Shown in pieces: positions 1-14,121 of a stretch of 64,000 bases of DNA. Positions within the stretch are counted from its first letter, which is position 1; each line of letters begins with the position of its first letter. Both the position numbers and the translations under genes were made by a program. The notes below the pieces were generated by a model, which saw nothing but the letters and a program-made list of their open reading frames with translations, did not search any database and was not told the origin of the DNA. The stretch is taken from assembly GCA_016748015.1 (NCBI GenBank), contig JAAOMT010000439.1, positions 1 through 64,000 of the forward strand, written 5' to 3'. The DNA comes from Geosiphon pyriformis. Lineage: Eukaryota > Glomeromycota > Glomeromycetes > Archaeosporales > Geosiphonaceae.

Positions 1-1722
1 GTGGATATCCCATTTGTCCAAAATCTCGCCAAGTACATATATAGCAGCTGTCAGATTGGTTTCTTAGGTGTGTGTCAAACTTTAAGAATATGTTTTTTCA
101 CTCAGGAAATTGAAGGCAAATATCGGATATCGCTTAGCGCCCGAAAGATTTATGATGTGTCCGAATTACAATGCTACTGCTCAGATCGTTGTTTTTTAGC
201 TTCAAAGATGTTTGCCGCTCAATTGTCAGAAGAAGCTGTATATATGAGAGATTTTCAATCCTGGAAACCACTTGAAATTTTCTCATTAGATGAAGACTTT
301 AGGTAAATAAAGAAATATATAAGCACAAAAAATCTTTGATTTATATTAATCAATAGGCTACCGCAATTAAAGACAGGTGAGACCCAAATCGAAAAAAGCA
401 ATATCCTCTTTACGCTCCAAAACGCAGATGGACTATGTTAAATCCTTATTAGGAAGCCTCCCTCCTGGGCCACCAGAACTCGTTATAAAGGAAAAAACCA
501 AAGATGAAATTGGACTCCCAATGCTACCAACTTCTGGGCAGCAAAATACCCATGATTCAATCGAGGGCTTCCGAATAGAGTTTGTGAAAAAAAAATTAGT
601 TGATCCAATAAGCAAGCCCACAACCTTGATATTGTCAAGGGAAACAAGCTTAATCGACACATCTGACACATCTAAGTCAGAAGAATACGAATTAGCAATG
701 TCATTAGCTAATGCCATGTTTCGTAATGGCCGATTTCATTATGAAGATTCTGAAAATCATAAACAGCTAACAAAAAAAAATGAATTTGCAGATACTCTTG
801 TCACTCAAAATAATAACAATATCAACCAGATTGAAAAAGGTATCCAAGAAATTGAGTTCAAGACCACGATTTCTTCGACTGAAAAGGGAAAAGGCTCTGA
901 AAGTTCACGGTGCGGGTCAAATATGGCAGCTAAATCTTCTATAGATTTTTCCGATAATAATAGAGTCGAAGGGAGTCCTGAAAGCGGTCCATTGTCATTA
1001 AATATGTACACTAAATCAGCGAAACCTAAAAAAACAAGGCGAATTATACCAAAAATGTCAATGTTTGGCAAGATCTGGACGGCTTTAGATCGAATGACTA
1101 CTCAACAGACACGTCAATATATGTACATTCTGCGGTCGTGCCAGATTCAAGAGGTGAAAACAGTTTTAGCTAACCAAGCTGTAAAAAACGAAATTATGAA
1201 TATGAGAATCAATATTTTCAGTGAAAAGATAATAGAGAGGTTTATATACTTCATTTCTTCGAGTCGATTCTTGGATTAAATTCCATTTTCTAAAATAATT
1301 TCCCAAAAATTTCATCTTTCATAAATTTATGACAGTTACAATTTTCTTCGGCCACACTTGGGTATCCCAATAAGTATTGAGGATGAACTTCTTGGTCTAA
1401 TGCGTACCTTCACTCTTGAAAGTTCTTCAGTGATTCTTAATGATTTGGAAAATAATATCTTGTGCCTGGTATTTGTTTATGCGTAAGCATTCAGGGTCTT
1501 GGTATTGATTACTTTTAATTCTATTCTGTTAAACTAAGTTTCCAAAAAATTTCCCGCTATGATATTAGATTATCAATGGAGATTCCACGTCTTCGTATTC
1601 ATATCTTTCCTTCTGGATCCAAAAATGATGATCAAAGATTCAAAAATACAATTGAAAGTATGGGTTTAACAATCGAAGAGATGGATGCCTTTGTTCGCGT
1701 TCTACGTGTTGCATCGACCTGA
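1..1722 (+). CDS. RTR1: RPAP2/Rtr1-like RNA polymerase II CTD phosphatase, 5' part missing
   Basis: The family removes phosphate from the C-terminal repeat of RNA polymerase II and helps assemble or import the polymerase. I read exons 1..32, 106..302, 373..1239, 1336..1482 and 1569..1722; all junctions are GT/AG and keep one frame. The window opens inside the first zinc-ligand pair: bases 1-2 complete a codon before GYPIC, giving the family signature CGYPIC if that codon is Cys. Exon 2 supplies the second pair (CSDRC) followed by FLASKMFAAQLSEEAVYMRD, the most conserved stretch of the family. The long third exon has a polar linker and the motif IWTALDRMTTQQTRQYM, typical of the C-terminal half. 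The last exon ends in LRVAST. The start codon and first exon(s) lie outside the window. The next gene starts 253 nt downstream in the same direction. Confidence 0.88.
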
Positions 1723-1975
1723 TTCAGCTATAGTGCTTCTTATCTACATCATTGAGGTGGATGTATCCTGCAAATTGGCATCAATAGCCTTTTGTTGTAC
1801 ATTTTAACATTTCTTGTTTGAATATTTAGGAAAAGAAAATATATATTATGATCACACAAATATGTAAAAGAATAATTATTAATAAACTTCTTAAAGGCCT
1901 GTGAAACTCCCTGCCTTAAATTTAAAAAGCTTTTTCACTTCCTAAAAGTATACATTATATAATTTTCTTAACATA

Positions 1976-3113
1976 ATGGCAACTGGGAATACTATTGAAA
2001 AGTGGATAACTACGAATGACGGCGTCTCACTTTACACAAAGACATGGAAGGTAAGTTTTCCATTTTTACTAGTCTCCTTTCAAAATAAACACACCTCAAT
2101 GTTCTGATGGGATGCTAGACGGCTTCCGAACCTCCTACTGCTACCGTAGTTTTTATCCATGGTTTTGGTGAGCACATTGACCGCTATAACCATGTATTTG
2201 AGATCTTTCAAAAGGCGAACATAGAAGTTTACGCATTCGATCAACGTGGCTTTGGAAGAACCGCGGCTCGGAATAAAAATCCGGGGGTAACTGGAGGTTG
2301 GAAGGTTGCGACAGAGGACATTACGACTGCCCTTCGCACAAATAGACAGCAAGGGATCCCGCAATTCTTGTTTGGTCACAGCATGGTAAAACACTTTGTT
2401 TTATATTAAATCAATATTCCTTTTGATGATATATATATACTGACACCGACTCAGGGTGGTGCACTGGTCATCAATTATGCAGCAGAAGGTGAAGAGAAAG
2501 ACAATCTCGCCGGATATATCGCGTCAGCACCACTACTTAAACAATCACCTAAAACAGCGGCTCGAGAACCAACTATATTTATTGGTAATATGTTAGGAAA
2601 ACTGTTGCCGAGTTTTCAATTCCGGGTTAATTTGGGAGCCAAACATCTCAGTCGCATTCCGGAAGAAGTAGAAAAATATGAAGCCGATCCTCTTGTTCAC
2701 TCGATAGGTTCCCTTAGGGGAGGTTAGTTTTTATTTAAATTTGAATTGATTTTAAATTTTGTTTAGACATTTTACTTTAATCCAACGGCAATATAGTTGG
2801 TGATATGCTTTCAGGATCAAAGGCCATCATGGGGGTAAAACACAAGAACATAACAAAACCAATTTTTATCACGCATGGGAACGCTGATAACATATGCTGT
2901 CACAAGACGACCCAAGAACTGATTGAAAAGATTCCTTCAGAAGATAAAATCTTTAGATCCTGGGAAGGGGGTTATCATGAATGTAAGTGGTGATAATTCA
3001 TTTTTCCCGTCTTCATTTCTGATATTCACAATTGCTTCCATCTAGTGCATAATGATTTGGAAAAAGAGAAGGTCATAAATGAGTATGTCGACTGGATTCT
3101 TGCTCGCGTTTAA
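1976..3113 (+). CDS. Monoacylglycerol lipase (alpha/beta hydrolase)
   Basis: Predicted serine hydrolase that splits monoacylglycerols into glycerol and fatty acid. Exons 1976..2050, 2119..2385, 2455..2722, 2815..2982 and 3046..3113 join into a 281-residue protein, normal for the family. Visible motifs: oxyanion-hole HGFGEH near residue 36; DQRGFG; nucleophile elbow GHSMGG, split by an intron between M and G; catalytic Asp region HGNAD; and C-terminal HELHND carrying the catalytic His, again split by an intron. The start is the first ATG before MATGNTIEKW and matches the short N-terminus of fungal and mammalian monoglyceride lipases. There is no signal peptide or membrane segment. It converges on the SMN gene, with stop codons 250 nt apart. 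Closely related lysophospholipases share the motifs, so the exact substrate is inferred. Confidence 0.9.
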
Positions 3114-3363
3114 AACGCCGACAACCTAAGGTTTTACTTTACCATTTGGTGTAAATTGTAAAATTGATTGTTTCAACATTCATTCTAGAACATCTCACAG
3201 CCTTATCTTAATGAAATGTCCCTTATTAATTCCTATTGTATTATCTAATATATTTAAAGCAAAAACGACTAATCTCAATAATTATAAAAAATTTCCATAC
3301 CAATTTTAATAAGTCATAAACCCTAAAATTCACTGATTGGTTGCATCTGTGCCGAATTCGATT

Positions 3364-5294
3364 TCAACCTTGACGTCTTTTCGCCTACATTTTGAAAGAA
3401 AAAAAAATTAGAAAAATTGCAAAACTCTTCATCTGCAATAAAATATTACAAACTTGATATAATCCGGTGTAGTAACCAGAAAAATACCAGGACATTAACA
3501 AGTTGGCTAGCGCATCATCGTCTGTATTTCAAAGCAAGATATTAGACAAAAAAATAATTTAACTAAAAAGGATAGGAAATATTATTGCAGAACCTGGTCC
3601 GAGCATGGGAGGAACCGCGGTTGGTGGCTTCACAATATTATGGAAATCAGTAGTTTGGATATTGTTAATTTTGGGAATTTTTAAAATGACTTCTGACCTT
3701 TCATACCCTTTGGGAGGAATTATAATAGGAATAATCATAATCCTAAAGTTGAGGAGTTTTTGATTGAGAGTTTCAATAGGGCGTGGACCATTAAAGAAAA
3801 CTTAAATAACATACACTTCGCGGTTGTGGTGCTGTATATGGATAATAATGATAGGGTGGGCCTGGTGGTGGATACAATCCATAAGAACTATTGGGACCAT
3901 ACCATGGCGGTACATGTTGGCTCGCAGAAGGCGGATGAGCATTATATCCAGATGCTTCGGCGCTATTGTATTCATTTCCTTCAGTTCGCACCGAAGTATA
4001 GTTAATGTTGTCGCCTTGCTGAGAATCGGCTTTCTCTCCCGGAACCGACGAACTTGGTTCACCTGTTTTATCCGATTCATCTTCAAACTTATTGCCACCA
4101 TGGGTAGGGGGTTGGTAGTAGGGTGAGTAATGTGTGTGCTGTTGATAAAATTCCCAATGTGGTTGCGTTGTATATCCATGCAGATGGGAAGGTAAGGGAT
4201 TTGAATTGAACTCGGATTCTACTGTTTTAAGACAAGATTTTTTCTGTCTTTTTAATATAGGAAAAACTTGTTAAAAATAAGATTTCTTCAAACAAATTGA
4301 GCAAACCTTTGGATGTTTCAACAGATTTTGTTTTCGTTGGGAGGGTCCCTTTATCATCCCGCTGTTCAACTGTAGAAGTGGCAGCGCCTTTAGGGGACCG
4401 AAAATTATAGAAACAGGAAAACACGGTTATGCAAGAATATACTTAAAAAGGGAAACTTCCGTGTTCAAAGTGCGCGTTTTATGATATAAACATACCTGAA
4501 GTTCTCTCTGTTTTATTTTGATCAATTTTCTCATTTTGTGGTTTTCTACAGGACCCAGATCATTAAAATTTAATGTTTTCCGCCAATAATTCTCAAAAAA
4601 TCCTCTTTGCACTCCGTTACCTCGGACCAGATCCATAAATTGGGGAACTCTTTATAGTTGAATTTGCTTCCTCAATATTTTTAACTGCCCTAATACTCTC
4701 ACCAGATTTCTTTTTCTTATTATCATTAGGTCGAAGACCAGTAATTTTCTTATTTTTATCATGATCATTATCATCATTGGAGCCACTAGTGGCTTTCTCA
4801 GTTGCTTTGATGCTATGATGTGCCTGTTTTTTCGTGAAAAAAATTATACAAACATTTTACTATAGGCAGCGTAAAGACCTAAAACAAACGTTATTTGCAA
4901 GGTTACCTGATACTCTTTCCACGCTTTGTCCCAGGCAGATATCAACGCACTATCATCCCACACGTCAACATTTTCTTCTTCCTCATGTTGTGGTACTTCC
5001 TCCTCCTCCAGGAATTCTTCTCCTTCATACTCTTCGGAATACTTTAACAAAAAGAAGGTTCAGAAAACTTTAACCTCAGCTCATCAAAGGGGAATGCAAA
5101 AACTCGCGTAAAGAAGTGAAGGCTTGTGAAAGGAAGAAAAAACGTGTTAAAGATGATTTATGACTACAAAGACTTCTCACCCTCTCTTCTTGAATCTCTT
5201 CCTCCAAATCTTGAGAAGAAATACTACTGGGAATACCACCTTTCTCTACATACTCTTCGAAAGATACTTTTTGGCTTTTTCCCCGATCCGCCAT
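3364..5294 (-). CDS. SMN1: SMN (survival motor neuron) homologue, no visible Tudor domain
   Basis: SMN is the core of the complex that loads Sm rings on spliceosomal snRNAs. The first exon starts MADRGKSQKVSFEEYVEKGG, followed by a very acidic stretch. Next comes the Gemin2-binding helix VWDDSALISAWDKAWKEYQ, the diagnostic N-terminal SMN motif. A Lys/Asn/Asp-rich middle of several small exons follows (through about 4230), then a Pro/Tyr-rich exon (about 3800-4200; YPPPGPPYHYYPY). The C-terminal YG-box LLMSWYFSGYYTGLYQ lies at about 3462-3510 and drives oligomerisation. The last exon encodes AKRRQG and a stop. I see no Tudor barrel between the two ends, as in short fungal SMN proteins. The exon structure between 3590 and 3790 is uncertain. 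DHX35 follows 305 nt downstream on the same strand. Confidence 0.87.
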
Positions 5295-5598
5295 AACTTA
5301 AAATCTACTAATAATTGGTCTTTTGACCAAATTATTTTTATTAGAGATTATCACATAATCTGTCATTGTTCCAGAAAACGCGATATCAGCCACATATAAT
5401 AGAGCAACAGCACCCATTCAAATGTTCGTTGATTAATTAAAAAAATAATCAGTGAATTATTAATCTAAAAGGGCGCGTTCAAAACCTAACTTGACACTTC
5501 GAACAATATTCAGTGGATCTCATGAATTATATATTTGGATGATTAATAAAAATTCGAAAGCCCAATACTTTAGCTAAACGTAGGAGTCGAAGATTTTT

Positions 5599-8910
<3,312 letters not shown>

Positions 8911-9606
8911 TGTTTATTTGGAAATACTTTATTTGACCGAAAAAATGATCAATTAGTTAACAATATCATTCCAAATTCTTTGAAACAGTTTCGGTTGATT
9001 TTATCAAAACTTATGACGAAAGGTTACCAATTTTAGAATAAAAGACCTTTATTAATTATTATGTTACATTTAAATGATAGTTTGAATTTTTACATTTCAC
9101 GGATAAGGGATAAAGGACGTTATACGATGCGTTTTTTTATTTATTTAAGCTAAATGGTCAAGTTTTGGAAAATTAGATTCCTTCATTTCTCGCAAGCTCG
9201 TGAATTAAATTATTTGTATGTAGGTGAACATTTATGAGCTACACAATTATTTTGTTTCAATAGAATATGGAGAAAAATTAGCGGATGCAAGCCCTTCAAA
9301 TATTTACGTTTAGAACACTGAGGCAAACCCATTTTTGCTTCTCATTCATCATTTTATCCCTGTACTAAAATTCAGTGCTTCGGAGATATTTAAAGAAAAA
9401 CTCGATCGAATTATTTTATAGACTCACATAAAGGAAGATTTCAAAACTTGAGAAAATTTTTTTGAGATCGCTTCTGATCAATGGCTCACGTGTAATAAAT
9501 TGTAGAATTAGAACGTGGTATTATACCAAAAGTAACCTGAACATCATAATATTATCACTTCCCTTCTTGATTTTCCCACATACGGACATATTATTTACTT
9601 TTACCA
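8911..9606. other. Divergent intergenic region between DHX35 and FIS1
   Basis: About 700 nt without a supported gene. It must hold the promoters of both flanking genes, which are transcribed away from each other. It is AT-rich; I see no repeat, RNA gene or conserved protein fragment. Short open stretches here have no recognisable similarity. Confidence 0.5.
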
Positions 9607-10335
9607 TGCCTTATGAAAATTTACCTTATGCTGCTGAAGCAGAGGCTCCTCTATCAACTGAAGAATTGAACGTCAGTTTCTTTCGTATTGCTTCGGCAAA
9701 GTTGATAAATTATATAGAAGAGCCACAAAAATTAACGTGCTTTTTAATTTTCCTTTAAAATGCTTTCAAGGTTCTCCGTCGTCAGCATGATCGTGAAGCA
9801 CCAGAGGTAACAACTCAGACAAAATTCAATTTTGCTTGGGGTTTGATCCGTAGCCGAAGAAAGACAGACCACCAACTAGGAGTTGGGCTCTTAACGGGTG
9901 AGAAATGAAAGTAGAATTTTGACTGCTACAAAACCGGTTAATTTTCAAATCTTGTACTCTTGTTGGGAAAATTTTAAATCTACAACAGAAATCTACAAAG
10001 AAACTCCAGATCGCCGTCGTGAATGCTTATATTATCTTGCTCTCGGCTATTATAAATTAAGCGAGTATAGTAAAGCGAGGGAATATAATTCTCAATTGTT
10101 GGCACATGAACCCAATAACTTGCAAGCCCTGAGCCTAAAACAACTTATAGAGGATGGAGTAAGCAGCGGTAAATATCCGGGATTTACGTCCTCATTCGAT
10201 TGCTTGATTAATAACTGACTCAAATAGTGCTTTTTTTTCTATTCAGAAGGGAAAACTGGTTTCTTAATTGTAGGTGGGGTGGTTGCATTAGGTGCTATAC
10301 TATATACAACCTATGTATCTGCTAAAAAAAGGTAA
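9607..10335 (+). CDS. FIS1: Mitochondrial fission protein Fis1
   Basis: Tail-anchored outer mitochondrial membrane adaptor that recruits the dynamin fission machinery. Exons 9607..9672, 9771..9897, 9989..10168 and 10247..10335 give a 153-residue protein, the usual Fis1 length. The start MPYENLPYAAEAEAPLS leads into a TPR-like bundle: TKFNFAWGLIRSR, then LGVGLLT, then EIYKETPDRRRECLYYLALG, the best conserved Fis1 stretch. After YYKLSEYSKAREY and LLAHEPNN comes one C-terminal membrane segment (FLIVGGVVALGAILYTTYV) and the basic tail SAKKR, as expected for a tail anchor. The last Arg codon plus stop also looks like a splice donor (AGGTAAGC), but a stop directly after the basic tail fits the family. 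It converges on the NDUFAF6-like gene. Confidence 0.95.
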
Positions 10336-10595
10336 GCGACAGTTAGTTCAGGTTTTTCATTACTTTATTTTTGTTTTTATTAAGAGTTCTAATTAAATTG
10401 AACCCAATTATATCAGTGGTTAGAAATTGAAATTTATAAGCCATTTATAAGGCGAAGCCGAATCACTTATCTTTTACCTAAAAGTGAAGGAAAACAATTT
10501 GAAGAAATTTCATGTCTCTGGATTTTTAATTTATGCGCAGTAGACAATAATTACCTTGAATTTGTCATTCCCTCAATAATTTATAATCTACCTGG

Positions 10596-12018
10596 TCAAA
10601 ACCTACTCTGCCGATAATTCCACCACATACGAAATGGAAGTTTCCATTCTCTTCTAGCCAATTTAGGTTCAAAAACATTGAAATTGTGTGTTTCCAAAGA
10701 TTTAAGATATAGTTCGGAGGAGGTCTTGTAATACATTAGTAGTTAGCCCTGATAAAATGAAAAAAATCAAAATTTAAGCTAAAAATCTGATCCATGTAAT
10801 ACCACAGATAAAAGAGCAGGCATAGCTTGTTTGGGAACTTCTGATAAAAAAGTTCTCGCAGTCAATAAATGATCGTGTGCAATGGTTGCCAGTTCAAATA
10901 CGGCATCTTCAAGACGCGCAACAGGGCCTGAACGGAAAATCTCTTCCTGGGAAATCTTATGCTAGATAAATAGACCAAAATGCAGATAGCAGACCATTTT
11001 TTAAGGAAGGCACATTTGATAAGTTACTTCTGTAATTCTTCACCTTTGCTAAAATATCTGCGGGTAACAGCATTCTCCTTTTACTAACAAGATATGGAAA
11101 AGCTCGTAATGTTGTTACGATTCCAATAGCCTTTCCAATGTGACTAGCTGCATGATCTGCCTGGATGGTTTTGACGCTTAGTGACTCCAAATGTAAATAG
11201 AGCAGGCAAGAAACAGTATTTTCAGTATAGGTTTCAAGGTCATGGACTGACATAAATGGAGGATCATCTAAATTCGCCGCCTGAAAGCATTACAAAGAAT
11301 TTTCAATGGGATTTTTTGCCAGCAATATAAAAGAAAATTATGTAAATCACCTTACACGTTCATCAATTATTCTTTTGAAAAACAATGGTGACAGTTTGCA
11401 CTGGCTCAATGAAAAAAACAAAACTTGAGCAATTGGTTGTCGTGGGGGTTGACCCTTTGAAATTAAATGTGGAATGAAACCTAATAATATTTTTAATGAA
11501 CAAATTAATTCTTTAAATAACATTACCTTAAACACATTGTCAATTGCGTCTCGCCAAAATTGCATTCGCATTTTGCCAATGATTGGGTTACTCACAGTAT
11601 CGCGTACCATCGCGAGTTCAAGGTTGAAGGCTCTTATGCCCAAGTGCACATGACGGAGGTGTCTTGGATAAAGAGCTGAACAAAGGTAATTATCGTAATC
11701 ATGCTTTCTAGTTAAGTCATGTAAATAAGTAAATTAGAAATTCAAAAGGAAGATTGGTGGATGTACGAGTTGAAACTATAAAACACTTACCATTGACCTT
11801 AAACAAAGGTTTTTATAGTTCTAAGAAATTGAAATATTTTACCTTACAAGATCTTGGCAATATTTTATTGCAGAATCGATATTCTCGAGATTTTCATTTG
11901 ATAAGCTTTGTGAAGTATTCTTAACAGTATTACTACTCAGTCTAGTGATTATCTTAAGCCCAAAAAAAAATTGTGGAAAAGATACTCGACTGGAAAACAA
12001 GTGAAAGCATCGAGTCAT
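10596..12018 (-). CDS. NDUFAF6: NDUFAF6-like complex I assembly factor (phytoene/squalene synthase fold)
   Basis: Mitochondrial member of the trans-isoprenyl diphosphate synthase fold that assists early assembly of NADH dehydrogenase. The start [19 protein letters not shown] is basic and hydrophobic, like a mitochondrial presequence. The mature part runs [11 protein letters not shown], then [36 protein letters not shown] and RIIDER. It continues [38 protein letters not shown] and [10 protein letters not shown], each close to the animal NDUFAF6 pattern. The C-terminus is [20 protein letters not shown] and then [14 protein letters not shown]. The Asp-rich prenyl-diphosphate motifs of true phytoene synthases are not seen, in line with a non-catalytic role. 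At least five introns are present; exact junctions near 10750-10800 are less certain. Confidence 0.9.
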
Positions 12019-12329
12019 TCTATAAGAATAATAAAAAAGATTAAGCGGGAAAAGTTGTACAAATGAATTATTGAAATTTTCAATGGTGGAATGATCTACA
12101 ATGTATTTATCAAAATTTCATGTTATGCATGCAACATAATATAAATAATACATTTTGTTACTGTTTGAAAGTTCAAGCTTTATTGCAAGAACTTGTTTTT
12201 CGAAATGGTGATCATTCGAAGAGTTTCTCTTATTATCTTTCCGTTTAAAATTCGTTAAAAAATTATTGTTCTGCGTTCTTGGGAGTTTTAAAAATATTGT
12301 TGACACATTTTTTTAATATCCTTTTCTAG
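12019..12329. other. Divergent intergenic region and likely 5' exon of AP-1 sigma
   Basis: AT-rich gap between two genes transcribed away from each other. The AP-1 sigma start codon should be here on its own tiny exon. ATG followed directly by GT occurs at 12083-12087 and at 12205-12209, either of which could splice to the acceptor at 12329. Confidence 0.4.
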
Positions 12330-13313
12330 ATTTTATACGTATTAATCTTTAGTCGACATGGAAAGATGCGCTTAAAGAAGTGGTATCAGTTCTTCTCTGA
12401 TAGAGAGAAAATTGGCATCACAAAGGAACTAACAACCTCAATATTAAGTCGTAAAAGATCAATGTGTAATATATTAGAATATGGAGAACATAAGGTATTG
12501 GAATTCTAGATTCTGATTGCTTTCAAACTATCATGATTATTGGATCAATTCAATTTAAAATAATTTAATTCTGAAAGGTTATTTATAAAAAGTAAGTGCT
12601 ATACTCTAGGTTCTTGGTCAATTTTTATTTTTTGTTCAGAGTGATACCGTACCTTATTAAATCTCTTTTTAGATATGCTAGTCTTTATTTTGCTGCTGGA
12701 GTAGATTGGAATGAAAATGAGTTATATGTGTTAGAAGTCATCCATCGATATGTTCAAGTATTAGATGAGTATTTTGGGAATGTATGTGAATTGGATATTA
12801 TTTATAATTTTGATAAGGTGAGGTTGTGTTTATGAAATATTTTTTATTGGAGAAATTAGGTAAAAGGTCAGTGGGTATGAAACAATTTTATGGGATTATA
12901 TTATTTAAATTTTGAGTTATTATTTTTATTTGAATGACAGGCTTATGAAGTTTTAGATGAGCTAATAATTGGTGAGTAAGTCAATTTTAATAAGTTGGTA
13001 AATCATATGATTTTGATATCACACCAATTTCTGATTCTGAAATTTTTTTTTCTATATTCTTTTGCTGAAATCAAAAATTAATTTCAAAAGGTGGTGAAAT
13101 GCAAGAACCTAACAGGAAAGCTATTGGTCGTATGTATTATTTGAGATTCGATTGAGAAATTTGGTTACGTTCACATCTATTTGCTAATTTATAATCTACT
13201 TATGAAATATTTCATAATTTATAATTTGAAAAGGACATATCAAGGGATTTGAAAGAATGTGCGAATTAGAAATTATAAATTCAAACCTCCAGAAAACTGG
13301 GATTTCTTCGTAA
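12330..13313 (+). CDS. APS1: AP-1 clathrin adaptor complex, sigma subunit
   Basis: Small subunit of the AP-1 adaptor that helps form clathrin coats at the trans-Golgi and endosomes. Exons 12330..12494, 12578..12591, 12673..12817, 12941..12971, 13091..13129 and 13234..13313 keep one frame and give 157 residues, the family length. Motifs in order: [34 protein letters not shown], then [50 protein letters not shown] and [22 protein letters not shown] and the [10 protein letters not shown] block point to AP-1 rather than AP-2 or AP-3. The initiator Met is not in the first listed exon and probably sits alone upstream. A 14-nt exon (VIYK) is unusually small. Reading through the donor at 13130 would instead stop at 13155, so the last exon is the less certain part. 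Confidence 0.88.
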
Positions 13314-14108
13314 TGCCTAAGTAGATGATTTTTCGGTATCTTTAATTCTTACATCGAACTTTAAAAATATGAGAGACTTTAATGTAAATAATATTTTTTT
13401 TATCATGGAAACATCTGAAATAGAGAAACAATCAGTAAAATCACAAAATCAATCTGTCATCTCAGAATTAAGATAATCATAATAATTTAAAATTAAAATA
13501 ACTGATTCTGATGCTAATTGGATCAAATTTTTATTACTTCAATCAACTAACGTGATTTATCTGTTAATGTTCATTTTCAGCTGCTTTTTTCATTACTTGC
13601 AGTGATTGTTTTTCCGTTATCAAACATTTAAAAAACATGAGAAGTGATCTTATTTTGAAGCTTGACTTTTAATTAATAAGATAAGAGTTTGTTCAAAATT
13701 CGCGGTTTCAAAACTCAAAACTTTTTTTATTTCTTATCAGTGCTTTAATGTGACAAAAAAACATATATATATTTTTCACAAATTGATGATTTGATTAAAA
13801 GTTTCAACTTTTTAAATAAAATTAAGATTCTAATCTTTTTTATTTGGTCTTTTTTAATTAATCATCAAATGTATAAATTGTTAAAATTTTGCCTTAAAAA
13901 CATGTGATAACAAATTTCAAAACTAAAAATAAATCATTATGTATAAAATATGTTAGCATTTATTATAATATAATTTAAAAAATAAATTTATTTTAAAATT
14001 TTTTTACATAATACAAGTATTAAAACAAATATAAAAATATTTTTGATTTTGATTTTTTAATTATAATTTGTGTAATTTATTTGAATTTTTTTATATTTTA
14101 ATTATTTA
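13314..14108. other. AT-rich intergenic DNA without recognisable genes
   Basis: About 800 nt that become steadily more AT-rich toward the retroelement at 14.1 kb. I see no protein similarity, RNA gene or repeat beyond A/T runs. Confidence 0.5.
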
Positions 14109-14121
14109 TTATAATTTAATT
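14109..14121. repeat. Candidate target-site duplication (left copy)
   Basis: The 13-nt sequence TTATAATTTAATT is found again at 16380..16392, exactly bracketing the ORF1-only retroelement. The sequence is pure A/T, so chance matches are possible; its position at both ends is the supporting point. Confidence 0.55.

Noticed and set aside
1-306. An uninterrupted reading frame from base 1 through the first zinc-finger segment
   Set aside because: Reading frame 3 with an intron at 33-105 gives the family motif GYPIC and joins in frame to EIEGKYRISL; the straight frame gives nonsense before it.
377-427. A second small intron starting at the GTGAG at 377 in the RPAP2 gene
   Set aside because: The acceptors available give either a wrong phase or an intron of 22 nt. 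An intron 303-372 keeps frame without it.
3760-4130. Plus-strand open frames across the SMN Pro/Tyr-rich exon
   Set aside because: They are shadows of the minus-strand coding sequence; their low-complexity Trp/Met/Ile content has no family similarity.
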